A stretch of DNA of 16,718 bases from Gemmatimonadales bacterium (GCA_030597435.1 JAUVRV010000011.1:1-16718), one strand, 5' to 3'. Positions 6,723 to 13,981 are shown, counted from the stretch's first letter. The notes: generated by a model from the sequence alone, not told the origin. Numbers and translations: made by a program.

Positions 6723-7603
6723 CCGTCGAACGGTTCTCCCAGAAGTAGCTCGAGTAGGCGTGCTAGGTCGTCGTTGGAGTAGAAGTTGATCGTCAACCGG
6801 CCACTGCCATTGCTTTTGTCGGTAAGGAACACATCAGTCTGGAAATGGCGTCGCAGCGTGTCCTCGATGCGTCGTGCTTCAGGTGATTGCACGTGGCCGC
6901 TCTTTGCTTTGCGGGGTCGGCGTTGGGGGATACGCGATCCCCTCGTGCGCGCTTCGACCTCGCGTACCGACAGGCCGTCGTGGACTGCCTGTTGCGCAAG
7001 CTTCTCGATGGCTTTGTCGTCCGGCAGTTGCAGCAGCGCGCGGGCGTGCCCAACGTCCAGTTCACCTTTGTGCACCATCTGTTGTACTGACTGCGGCAAG
7101 CGCAACAGCCGCAGCGCATTTGCAACCGTCGAGCGATCGCGTCCGACGAGTTCAGCCACTTCATGCTGTGAAGCGTCAAAATCCTCAACCAGCCGACGGT
7201 ATCCGCTTGCCTCATCTATGGGTGATAGCGCGTCGCGCTGGAGGTTCTCTACCAGTGCCAGCGTGAGCAGGGTGCGGTCATCGACCTCTCGCACGACAGC
7301 ACCGATTTGGCTCCAGCCTAGCTGCTGCGCTGCCCGCCAGCGACGTTCCCCTGCGATGAGCTGATACATGCCGTCGTCAGTCGGGCGGAGCACCACCGGT
7401 TGAAGCAAACCGGATGTGCGCAGCGAGTTTGCCAACTCTGTGATCGCCTGCTCGTCAAACATGTGGCGTGGTTGGAACGGATTCGGTCCGATGTCGTCGA
7501 GCGGAATCTGTCGCAGATCACCCGACTGTTCCGCATCCTCAGTGGTCGACGGGCCGAGGAGCGCTTCCAAACCGCGTCCCAGGCGACGCTTCGCTGCGGT
7601 CAT
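6719..7603 (-). CDS. parB: Chromosome-partitioning protein ParB
   Basis: A 294-residue ParB, the CTP-dependent clamp that loads at parS and spreads along DNA for origin segregation. Seen: the N-terminal RRLGRGLEALLG tail that stimulates ParA, the CTP-binding motif GERRWRA (85-91), the ENLQRDALSP block (119-128), a helix-turn-helix at about 145-168 (VAELVGRDRSTVANALRLLR) and a C-terminal dimerisation domain (about 240-294) ending in LLELLLGEPFDG. Length is normal for chromosomal ParB. It starts with ATG overlapping the parA stop as ATGA, and its own stop overlaps the M23 start in the same way. Two parS sites lie about 930 bp upstream of its start, beside the parA promoter, so autoregulation through spreading is possible. 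Confidence 0.97.
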   Translation of the reverse strand: MTAAKRRLGRGLEALLGPSTTEDAEQSGDLRQIPLDDIGPNPFQPRHMFDEQAITELANSLRTSGLLQPVVLRPTDDGMYQLIAGERRWRAAQQLGWSQIGAVVREVDDRTLLTLALVENLQRDALSPIDEASGYRRLVEDFDASQHEVAELVGRDRSTVANALRLLRLPQSVQQMVHKGELDVGHARALLQLPDDKAIEKLAQQAVHDGLSVREVEARTRGSRIPQRRPRKAKSGHVQSPEARRIEDTLRRHFQTDVFLTDKSNGSGRLTINFYSNDDLARLLELLLGEPFDG

Positions 7604-8406
7604 GCCGGGACCTGCCTCACTGAATCCACGTCTCGTGGGGCTTCCGTCCGGCGCATCACTTCTTGCGCCAGTGCCAGGTAGCTCTTGGCTCCGATCGATC
7701 GAACGTCATAGAGAATGATCGGCTTGCCGAAGCTCGGTGCCTCCGCCAGCCTGACGTTGCGCGGAATCGCCGTGCGGTAGACCGCCGCACCGAAATACTC
7801 GCGAGCCTCGATGCTGACCTGCTTCGAGAGGTTGAGCCGAGCGTCATACATCGTGAGCAGTACGCCATCGATGGCCAGATCGGGATTGAAATTGCGTTGG
7901 ACCAGGTTGATCGTATTCAGTAGCTGGGACAGCCCCTCGAGGGCGTAATACTCACACTGAATCGGTATGAGCACCGAGTCGGCCGCGGTCAGCATGTTCA
8001 GAGTGAGCAGACCGAGAGACGGGGGACAATCCAGCAACACAAAATCGTATTTTCCCCGTACAGGCTCGAGGGCCTGCCGCATTATCGACTCCCGATGGGG
8101 CCGGTTGACCAACTCGATCTCAGCACCAACCAGGTCCTGGGTGGCCGGAGCGACATCTAGAGTGGGCAATCCGATGGACGGCTGAATAATGTCAGTTAGC
8201 GGATCACCACTCATGACTACGTCGTAGAGCGACGCCTCCACTTGGGCCTTGTCCAAGCCTACACCGCTGGTCGCATTCGCCTGCGGATCAGCATCGACCA
8301 GGAGCGTGGACTCCTCTGCTGCCGCCAGAGAGGCAGCAAGATTCACAGCCGTGGTCGTCTTGCCTACGCCACCCTTCTGATTGGCGATGGCCAGCACCTT
8401 ACCCAT
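7600..8406 (-). CDS. parA: Chromosome-partitioning ATPase ParA (Soj)
   Basis: A 268-residue ParA/Soj Walker ATPase that binds DNA non-specifically and drives segregation of ParB-parS complexes. Seen: deviant Walker A KGGVGKTTT (11-19) with the signature lysine K11, DADPQANATSGVG (38-50) including the switch region, and VLLDCPPSLGLLTLN (123-137) as Walker B. Length is typical of the chromosomal, short ParA type without an N-terminal HTH. The ATG at 8406 has AAGGA nine bases upstream. A clear promoter lies at 8482-8510. It is the first gene of the parA-parB-M23-bactofilin chain. Confidence 0.97.
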   Translation of the reverse strand: MGKVLAIANQKGGVGKTTTAVNLAASLAAAEESTLLVDADPQANATSGVGLDKAQVEASLYDVVMSGDPLTDIIQPSIGLPTLDVAPATQDLVGAEIELVNRPHRESIMRQALEPVRGKYDFVLLDCPPSLGLLTLNMLTAADSVLIPIQCEYYALEGLSQLLNTINLVQRNFNPDLAIDGVLLTMYDARLNLSKQVSIEAREYFGAAVYRTAIPRNVRLAEAPSFGKPIILYDVRSIGAKSYLALAQEVMRRTEAPRDVDSVRQVPA

Positions 8407-8414
8407 TGACGGAA

Positions 8415-8427
8415 GTCCTTAAAGGAC
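8415..8427. promoter_or_regulatory. Dyad overlapping the parA ribosome-binding site
   Basis: GTCCTT-A-AAGGAC is a perfect 6+6 inverted repeat with a single central base. Its right half on the minus strand contains the AAGGA ribosome-binding element of parA. The one-base centre disfavours a tight RNA hairpin, so a protein site on DNA, or coincidence, is as likely. Confidence 0.3.
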
Positions 8428-8481
8428 AATAAGTTAGCAACATTGGCCTGTCGTCTGGTGTCGCCCGAAGATCGAGCCCGC

Positions 8482-8510
8482 AATATATCTATGGATTAAC
8501 CGGCGGTCAA
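8482..8510 (-). promoter_or_regulatory. parA promoter
   Basis: On the minus strand: TTGACC (8510-8505), a 17-base spacer, then TATATT (8487-8482). Start of transcription would be near 8475, giving a leader of about 70 nt before the parA ATG. This is the best-looking promoter in the window. The two parS sites end 22 bp and 55 bp upstream of the -35. Confidence 0.7.
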
Positions 8511-8531
8511 AGAAAAGATACTTGAAACTGG

Positions 8532-8547
8532 TGTTTCACGTGAAACC
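8532..8547. promoter_or_regulatory. parS: parS site 1
   Basis: TGTTTCACGTGAAACC matches 15 of 16 bases of the bacterial parS consensus TGTTTCACGTGAAACA, with the only mismatch at the outermost base. It lies between mnmG and parA, next to the genes for its own binding protein. Confidence 0.95.
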
Positions 8548-8564
8548 GGGATCACTTACGCTCG

Positions 8565-8580
8565 CGTTTCACGTGAAACA
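8565..8580. promoter_or_regulatory. parS: parS site 2
   Basis: CGTTTCACGTGAAACA matches 15 of 16 bases of the parS consensus, with the mismatch at the opposite outermost base from site 1. CTCG and CGAG flank it, so the dyad extends to 24 bp (8561-8584) with one mismatch. It starts 33 bp from site 1, about three helical turns, and ends 9 bp before the mnmG stop codon. Confidence 0.95.
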
Positions 8581-8589
8581 CGAGCGTGG

Positions 8590-10464
8590 TCAGGCCACTT
8601 CACATCGCTGGCGCGAAACCTCCACCACCAGATTCTGCAGGTCACTGGGCGAAACGCCCGGGATTCTCCCTGCCTGGGCCAACGAATCCGGCCGTATCCG
8701 ATCCAACTTGTGCCGAGCTTCGGTGCTGAGGCTCGCTAGTTCCAAGTATGGGAGGTCCTGAGGCAGGGAGAAATCCGCCAGTGCCTGGAGTTTCTTGATC
8801 GCCAGACGCTCGCGTTCCAGATACCCGGCGTATTTGAGCTCGATTTCGACAGAGGTCCAGACATCGTCTGTCGCTGGTGGTACCTCGATCTGGGAAGCGT
8901 CAGCCAAGGCGCGTAGCCCAACCCGGGGACGTCGAATCAGATCCGCGATTCTCTGGGGCGACTCTATGCCCGACTCACCCGCCCGATCCAACACCTGATT
9001 CGCCGAAGTTGGCTGGAGAGAAGTGCGGCTGGCAAACTCCAGGAGGCCGTTCTCTTCACTCAGCCGTTGCTCTAAGACCCGCAACTCCCCCTCGCCTAGC
9101 ATGCTCAGTGCTTTGGCAAGCCCCCCCAACCGCTTGAGCGTATTGTCCTGACGCAGCAGCAACCGGAATTCCGCGCGTGACGTGAAGAGCCGATACGGCT
9201 CGTCGACACCGCGAGTCACTAAGTCGTCGATCAGCACCCCGATGTAGCTATCCTCACGCCCCATGACTACTGGCTCGCGACCTTGTACGCGTCTGGCGGC
9301 GTTGATCCCAGCCATCAAGCCCTGACCGCCTGCTTCCTCGTAGCCGGTGCTGCCGTTGATTTGTCCAGCGAAGAACAACCCCTCGATAGCCTTGACCTCG
9401 AGCCATGGCGTAAGCTGCTCCGGCGGATAGTAGTCGTACTCGATGGCGTAGCCGTTGCGCGTGATCTTTGCTTGCTCCAGTCCGGGGACTGCCCGTATGT
9501 ATCGCAGCTGCACGTCGGCTGGCAAGGAGGTCGATAAACCGTTGACGTAGAGTTCCGCCGTGTCCAGCCCTTCTGGTTCCAAGAAGACCTGATGGCGCTC
9601 GGCGTCTGGGAACCGCACGATCTTGTCCTCGATCGACGGGCAGTACCTGGGACCCCTACCGGCAATAGCACCGCCGTATAGGGCGGACTCATGTATGTGC
9701 CGCTCGACGATCTCTCGAACCTCCGAGCCGGCCCACGTAATCCAGCACGGCCGCTGCTCTGGGCGCTCCTCCCGAGTGTACTGGGCAAAGCCACTCGGAT
9801 TCGCATCACCATCTTGCCGCACCACGCGGCTGTAGTCGACCGAGCGACCGTCTACTCTCGGCGGCGTGCCCGTCTTGAAACGATCCACCGTCAGGCCGAT
9901 AGCCTCGAGCTGCTCGGCGATGTCGACCACCGCCGCGTCCCCAGCCCTGCCCCCTGATATCTGCGTTTCTGTTCCAATATGGATCGTGCCGCGAAGAAAA
10001 GTCCCGGCCGTCAGCACCACGGTGTGGGCCAAGAGCTTGCGACCGTCCACGGTACGCGCTCCCACAACCCTATCACCATCTAATAGCAGTGTCGCGACAG
10101 TGCCCTGATTCACTTCCAGAGTTGGGTGTCCCTCGAGTAGACAGCGAACTGCCCTACGGTAGAGACCCCGGTCGCACTGCGCCCGTGGTGCCCACACCGC
10201 GGGTCCCTTGGATCTGTTGAGCATGCGGAACTGGATCGTTGCCCGATCGGCCGCCCGTCCCATAATCCCACCCAGTGCGTCGATCTCGCGCACCACCGTG
10301 CCTTTGGCTATCCCGCCTATGGCCGGATTGCACGACATCTGTCCGATCGTCTCGAGACTAGACGTCACCAGAAGCACGCGTAGCCCGAAGCGCGCGGCGG
10401 CACAGGCAGCTTCGCAGCCGGCGTGGCCAGCACCGATTACGAGGACATCGTGGGGTTCGGGCAT
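8590..10464 (-). CDS. mnmG: tRNA uridine-5-carboxymethylaminomethyl modification enzyme MnmG (GidA)
   Basis: A 624-residue FAD protein that, with MnmE, installs the cmnm5 group on U34 of tRNAs reading split codon boxes. Seen: FAD-binding VLVIGAGHAGCEAA (7-20), the hallmark block SCNPAIGGIAKG (about 44-55), the second MnmG signature GQINGSTGYEEAGGQGLMAGINAA, and a helical C-terminal domain for MnmE and tRNA contact. Length is normal for the family. The ATG at 10464 has no Shine-Dalgarno sequence. Instead TATAAT ends eight bases upstream, suggesting a leaderless or nearly leaderless mRNA. In many bacteria mnmG sits beside mnmE, rsmG and parAB near the origin. Here parAB follows directly, while rsmG and mnmE are absent from this position. 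Confidence 0.97.
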   Translation of the reverse strand: MPEPHDVLVIGAGHAGCEAACAAARFGLRVLLVTSSLETIGQMSCNPAIGGIAKGTVVREIDALGGIMGRAADRATIQFRMLNRSKGPAVWAPRAQCDRGLYRRAVRCLLEGHPTLEVNQGTVATLLLDGDRVVGARTVDGRKLLAHTVVLTAGTFLRGTIHIGTETQISGGRAGDAAVVDIAEQLEAIGLTVDRFKTGTPPRVDGRSVDYSRVVRQDGDANPSGFAQYTREERPEQRPCWITWAGSEVREIVERHIHESALYGGAIAGRGPRYCPSIEDKIVRFPDAERHQVFLEPEGLDTAELYVNGLSTSLPADVQLRYIRAVPGLEQAKITRNGYAIEYDYYPPEQLTPWLEVKAIEGLFFAGQINGSTGYEEAGGQGLMAGINAARRVQGREPVVMGREDSYIGVLIDDLVTRGVDEPYRLFTSRAEFRLLLRQDNTLKRLGGLAKALSMLGEGELRVLEQRLSEENGLLEFASRTSLQPTSANQVLDRAGESGIESPQRIADLIRRPRVGLRALADASQIEVPPATDDVWTSVEIELKYAGYLERERLAIKKLQALADFSLPQDLPYLELASLSTEARHKLDRIRPDSLAQAGRIPGVSPSDLQNLVVEVSRQRCEVA

Positions 10465-10472
10465 GGGCGGGA

Positions 10473-10478
10473 ATTATA
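10473..10478 (-). promoter_or_regulatory. -10 box of mnmG, probable leaderless promoter
   Basis: A perfect TATAAT reads toward mnmG and ends eight bases before its ATG. Transcription would begin on or within a base or two of the start codon. No Shine-Dalgarno sequence is present and the -35 region has no good TTGACA match; an 8-base tandem repeat occupies it instead. Confidence 0.6.
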
Positions 10479-10483
10479 CTCGG

Positions 10484-10499
10484 GCAATCGTGCAATCGT
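10484..10499. repeat. Tandem 8-bp repeat upstream of the mnmG -10
   Basis: GCAATCGT occurs twice head to tail (10484-10491, 10492-10499), starting six bases upstream of the -10 and covering the spacer and -35 side. It could be an activator site compensating for the poor -35. The rest of the 10465-10586 gap holds only a weak 5-bp stem at 10550-10564. Confidence 0.45.
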
Positions 10500-10586
10500 A
10501 CAGGCTTACGGGTGGTTGGGGGTCAAGTCGCCCAATTCGAGTTCGCTCGGCACCTAGTTGGTGCACTGCGGCAAGGCCTCGAGGCG

Positions 10587-11864
10587 TTAGCTCGCCCTCA
10601 CCCACCGCCATACCTCCTTCGGGCTCGGCCGCTTGCCGTACATTAGGATGCCCACGCGGTATATCCTGCCAGCGATCCAAGTGATCAGCAGTAACCCGAG
10701 CATCAGAAGAGCGATTGAGCCGATCAATTCGTGGATGGGGACGTCAGAGACAACCCACCGGAGTGGCATGGATATCGGTGAACTGAATGGGATGTAACTG
10801 AGTGCAACGAAGAGGGCCCCGTCTGGTTCGGTCAACATTGCCATCAGCGATAAGACGGACGGTATGACAAAGAAGATGGTCACTGGCGCTTGCGCCTGAC
10901 GTGCCTCTGCCTCGGTGCTCGACATGGCCGCGACAGCCGCAAACAGTGCCGCATAGAGGAAAAAGCCAAGCACAAAGTAAATCAGCAGCACCACGATCGT
11001 GGAAACGGGTACCTCCGGTAAAGGAAACGCTTGTGCCGGCCCTTCTAGCCCCAACATGCGCCCGATGACGTCACGCTGTGTCAGTAGCAGTCGTGCGGTT
11101 ACTGCCCAGATAGACAGTTGGAACAAGCCAACGGCGCCCACCCCAAGCACCTTCCCCATCAGCAACTCGAAGGGCCTCAAGCTTGACACCAACACCTCGA
11201 CAATACGAGTAGTCTTTTCTTCTACAACGGCTCCGAGCACTTGGACACCGTAGAGTAGAATGGCCATGTACAACAGGAACCACATGAAGTACGCGAGCAT
11301 GAACGTGGCTTCACCGGATTGCTCGGTTGCCTCGCCTCCCCGTATCGTCACTGTCCGCATATCGAGTCGAACGCTGTTCGCGTGGGCTACCAACTGCGGA
11401 TCCACCCCAACCTGATTCAAGCGCTCGGTCAGTAACGCCTGGCCGAGGAAGTGCTGTAGCATCTCCATCTCTATCTGTGCGGTAGCGTTGGAACCACGAT
11501 ACTCTGCTCGACCGTCCTCGACCGTTTGGTCGGTTACAATCAGGAACCCATCGATCTCCTTCCTTCCTACCGCTTGTGCCAAAGAGTCTGCGGTCGTCTC
11601 GAGCGCTGCCGCCTCGACCTGCATCCGCGTCGCCTGAAGTCGGCCTCGTTCATCCAGAACTTCTGTGACTCTCTGCCCGAACTCGCTCGTCGTCACATCC
11701 ATCACGGCGATCGCTCGCTCGGCTCCACTCCTGGAGACCATCACGGCCGGCAGGAAGATCAACAGCGCCATCAGAACTGGACCCAAGACTGTCCCCACCA
11801 AGAACCACTTCGTGCGCACCCGCTCGAGGAACTCGCGGCGGATCACCACCCACGACTTACGCAT
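10587..11864 (-). CDS. ABC-2 type transporter permease (NatB-like)
   Basis: A 425-residue ABC-2 permease of the NatB/YhaP type. Layout: a short cytoplasmic N-terminus (KSWVVIRREFLERVRTKW), first membrane helix at about 21-43, a large extracytoplasmic domain (about 45-190), then a cluster of further helices to about residue 415, including FMLAYFMWFLLYMAILLYGV, STIVVLLIYFVLGFFLYAAL and ELIGSIALLMLGLLLITWIA. The segment VVEEKTTRIVEVLVSSLRPFELLMGKVLG is the typical coupling-helix region of this family. Related pairs export Na+, antibiotics or peptides; substrate is unknown here. The ATG at 11864 has a near-perfect GAGGAGGTG seven bases upstream and overlaps the ATPase stop by 8 nt, so the two are coupled. 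Confidence 0.92.
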   Translation of the reverse strand: MRKSWVVIRREFLERVRTKWFLVGTVLGPVLMALLIFLPAVMVSRSGAERAIAVMDVTTSEFGQRVTEVLDERGRLQATRMQVEAAALETTADSLAQAVGRKEIDGFLIVTDQTVEDGRAEYRGSNATAQIEMEMLQHFLGQALLTERLNQVGVDPQLVAHANSVRLDMRTVTIRGGEATEQSGEATFMLAYFMWFLLYMAILLYGVQVLGAVVEEKTTRIVEVLVSSLRPFELLMGKVLGVGAVGLFQLSIWAVTARLLLTQRDVIGRMLGLEGPAQAFPLPEVPVSTIVVLLIYFVLGFFLYAALFAAVAAMSSTEAEARQAQAPVTIFFVIPSVLSLMAMLTEPDGALFVALSYIPFSSPISMPLRWVVSDVPIHELIGSIALLMLGLLLITWIAGRIYRVGILMYGKRPSPKEVWRWVRAS

Positions 11865-12819
11865 TGTTTGGCACCTCCTCTGCGCGTGGCGTGGCTGCGT
11901 CCGGACCCACCAGGTCGATGAAAATCTTGTTCAAGGTCGGCTCGGCGATCTCGAAACGGGTGACCGTAGCGCCCGAACTCACAAGGCCATGTAGCAATCG
12001 CTGTGCATCCGCTCCATCCACCAATTCGAGTTCGGCGTACTGCCCGTAGTTGTCAGCTTTGGAAACGAGCGACCGGTCGTCCAGAATGTCAGCAACTGAC
12101 TCGACGCCTTCCTCCACGGCCACAACTACATGGCTGCCACCGTGCTCTCGTTTCACGTCTCTCAACGAGCCATCGACGACCTTGGCACCGCGCGCGATGA
12201 TACAGATCGAATCACAGAGCTTCTCTGCCTGTTCCATGATATGAGTCGAGAACAGCGTCGTGGTACCGCGCCGTGTGAGTTCTACGATTACATCCTTCAT
12301 TACCTGCGTGTTCACCGGGTCGAGACCCGCAAACGGCTCATCCAGAATGACGAGGTCGGGCTCGTGCTGCAGGGTAGAGATGAACTGCACCTTCTGCTGC
12401 ATGCCCTTGGACAGATCGTCTACCTTCTTTTCCACCCAATCGCTCAACCCCAACAACTCCAACCACTCAACGGCGCTCTTCTTGGCGTGGCGTCCGCTGA
12501 CACCCTTGATCTGTGCCATGAACACCAGTAGATCGATGACCTTCATCTTGCGATAGAGTCCCCGTTCCTCGGGTAGATACCCGATCCTCTGACTCAGCTC
12601 ACGGCCTCGTTTCGCTTGCCCGAACAATCGAACACTGCCGACATCAGGCGCGATGATCGCCATGATCATGCGGATGGTTGTCGTCTTGCCGGCCCCATTG
12701 GGTCCGAGCAGGCCGTACACCGACCCGGTGGGAATCATCAGGTCCAAGTCACGCACGGCAGTGTGACCGGCAAAACGCTTGGTCACACCCAGCAACTCTA
12801 CGGCCAACTGGTCAGACAT
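11857..12819 (-). CDS. ABC transporter ATP-binding protein (NatA-like)
   Basis: A 320-residue ATPase partner of the downstream permease. Seen: Walker A GPNGAGKTT (39-47), YLPEERGLY at the Q-loop position (81-89) as in the NatA/YhaQ group, signature LSKGMQQKV (136-144), Walker B LVILDEPFAGLD (156-167) and the H-loop STH (191-193). A C-terminal extension of about 100 residues beyond the nucleotide-binding core is the DUF4162-type tail common in this group. All catalytic motifs are intact. Start ATG at 12819; GGGGTAGG upstream is a modest ribosome site. The gene is divergent from the anti-sigma-like gene and shares with it a 142-bp regulatory gap. Confidence 0.94.
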   Translation of the reverse strand: MSDQLAVELLGVTKRFAGHTAVRDLDLMIPTGSVYGLLGPNGAGKTTTIRMIMAIIAPDVGSVRLFGQAKRGRELSQRIGYLPEERGLYRKMKVIDLLVFMAQIKGVSGRHAKKSAVEWLELLGLSDWVEKKVDDLSKGMQQKVQFISTLQHEPDLVILDEPFAGLDPVNTQVMKDVIVELTRRGTTTLFSTHIMEQAEKLCDSICIIARGAKVVDGSLRDVKREHGGSHVVVAVEEGVESVADILDDRSLVSKADNYGQYAELELVDGADAQRLLHGLVSSGATVTRFEIAEPTLNKIFIDLVGPDAATPRAEEVPNNA

Positions 12820-12874
12820 AGGCCTACCCCAGGTCTGTTCGAATTAGGGAACCCCGGCGGATACAACGCCGTTA

Positions 12875-12880
12875 AGTATA
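12875..12880 (-). promoter_or_regulatory. Candidate -10 box for the ABC transporter operon
   Basis: TATACT reads toward the ATPase gene, about 56 bp before its ATG. The -35 is not convincing. The box lies inside a GTTAA-(10 bp)-TTAAC inverted repeat (12871-12890), which could be an operator over the promoter. Confidence 0.3.
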
Positions 12881-12915
12881 GCGGGTTAACGATACGCCCA
12901 TATACATCATCGTCG

Positions 12916-12941
12916 CCGATCGACCACATGGTCGTGATCGG
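12916..12941. promoter_or_regulatory. Imperfect inverted repeat between ABC operon and anti-sigma-like gene
   Basis: CGACCA-CA-TGGTCG (12921-12934) is a perfect core. Outer arms CCGATC (12916-12921) and GATCGG (12936-12941) also pair, with a 2-base offset. The element ends about 20 bp upstream of the plus-strand gene and about 97 bp upstream of the ATPase gene, so it could be an operator for either. The function is not established. Confidence 0.35.
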
Positions 12942-12961
12942 GGACCAGGACGGTATTAGCT

Positions 12962-13609
12962 GTGAGACTTTCACATCGGCTGCGTAGTCTGTGCACAATT
13001 ACGGCACCTCCGGGATTACGCTGGCGCATCATGGCCGCCTTGGATACGGAAGATCGGGCCGCCGCCGCCATTGCAGCGGTACGGAACCAGCGGAGGCGTA
13101 TCCTCGGTTGGGCATCTATGGTAGCCGCCGCCGCGGTAATACTGCTTGTCGTGAGCATCCCGACGCGCTCAACCGATCCGATCCAGAATGCTGTGGCACC
13201 GTTGGTTGACCAGGCTAGCATCGGACTCCGGAGCACTGGCGCCCTCGAGAGTTCCGATCCAGCCCAGCTGGGCTCGTGGTTGGAATCTCAGATGGGTTAT
13301 CACATCGATGTTCCAGCAATCTCCAACGCTGTGCTGATAGGCGGTCGAGTAATCGATCTGAACCACCTGCCAGCCGCCGCGGTCATATACACGATGCACG
13401 GTAAGCAACTCACCTATTTTGCGATGCCTACTGCCAACTTGCTGGGCACCACGATCTCCAACGACCGCGTACGTGCCGTGTCTTCCGGCGGTTTCAACGT
13501 GGCCACGTGGACCGAATCTGGTGCGGCGCGCGCGGTGGTAGCCGCTATGGATGAGAAGGAGGTTGTTGCGGTAGCAAGAGAGTGTAGGCAGAAAGCTGCC
13601 GGTTACTAG
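12962..13609 (+). CDS. Anti-sigma-factor-like membrane protein lacking the zinc finger
   Basis: A 215-residue single-pass membrane protein resembling the C-terminal two thirds of ZAS-type anti-sigma factors. Residues 15-26 (APPGLRWRIMAA) match the linker that normally follows the zinc finger, a membrane helix spans about 47-67, and the extracytoplasmic domain (about 95-213) has the family pattern LGSWLESQMGYHIDVP, VLIGGRVIDLNHLPAAAVIY and FNVATWTESGAARAVVAA. The usual N-terminal H-x3-C-x2-C finger, about 40 residues that bind sigma, is absent: an in-frame stop lies at 12935-12937, only eight codons before the GTG start. No strong ribosome site precedes the GTG (AGGA, 11 bases away). No sigma gene is adjacent. 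It could be a truncated relic, a relative with another job, or miscalled through a sequencing frameshift. Confidence 0.65.
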   Translation: MRLSHRLRSLCTITAPPGLRWRIMAALDTEDRAAAAIAAVRNQRRRILGWASMVAAAAVILLVVSIPTRSTDPIQNAVAPLVDQASIGLRSTGALESSDPAQLGSWLESQMGYHIDVPAISNAVLIGGRVIDLNHLPAAAVIYTMHGKQLTYFAMPTANLLGTTISNDRVRAVSSGGFNVATWTESGAARAVVAAMDEKEVVAVARECRQKAAGY

Positions 13610-13932
13610 ACGTTCGACCTGACCCACACCTCCCCACCCTCGATCTTCACGTCGTAACAAGCCACGGGCTCCGTAGCGGGCAGCTCGACCGCACGGCCGT
13701 CACGCACGTCGAACTGGGCGCCGTGCAGCCCGCACTCAATTATGTAGTCCTCCACCATCTCGCCGTCGGACAACGGGAAGTCCGCATGGGAGCAGGTGTT
13801 GGAGATAGCGTAGACCTCACCATTGAAACGCACTAGGCATATCTGCTCGTCGGTACTGAGGTCGATGCTAAACGGCACACCTTCATCCAGTTCATCCACG
13901 AGAGCGACGCGTTCAAAACCGGCGTCCATCAT
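13606..13932 (-). CDS. Rieske-type [2Fe-2S] ferredoxin-like protein
   Basis: A 108-residue Rieske-fold protein of the NirD/BphF soluble type. The cluster ligands are C47 and H49 in CSHADFPL and C67 and H70 in CGLHGAQFD. No signal peptide or membrane helix is visible, so it is cytosolic. Start is the first of two adjacent ATGs (13932 or 13929): GGAGAAGG sits just upstream and its spacing (about 7) slightly favours the second. It follows sufU by 49 bp and is probably the last gene of the SUF operon. A role as an electron donor or carrier in cluster assembly, or as a client of it, is inference. Its TAG stop shares the CTAG palindrome with the TAG of the converging anti-sigma-like gene. Confidence 0.92.
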   Translation of the reverse strand: MMDAGFERVALVDELDEGVPFSIDLSTDEQICLVRFNGEVYAISNTCSHADFPLSDGEMVEDYIIECGLHGAQFDVRDGRAVELPATEPVACYDVKIEGGEVWVRSNV

Positions 13933-13981
13933 CCTTCTCCATTGCTGTCAGCGGTAGTAGTACGAGACCGTCGGGTGGCAG

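Noticed and set aside
10550..10564. GCACC/GGTGC stem-loop after the ABC permease gene as a terminator
   Set aside because: The stem is only 5 bp and no T-run follows on the minus strand.
12149..12159. parS-like CGTTTCACGT in the ABC ATPase gene
   Set aside because: Only the left half matches the parS consensus, and the right half is unrelated, so ParB loading is not expected.
13587..13600. GGCAG-AAAG-CTGCC hairpin near the convergent stops
   Set aside because: It is a 5-bp stem inside the coding sequence with no T-run on either side, so it is not a convincing terminator.
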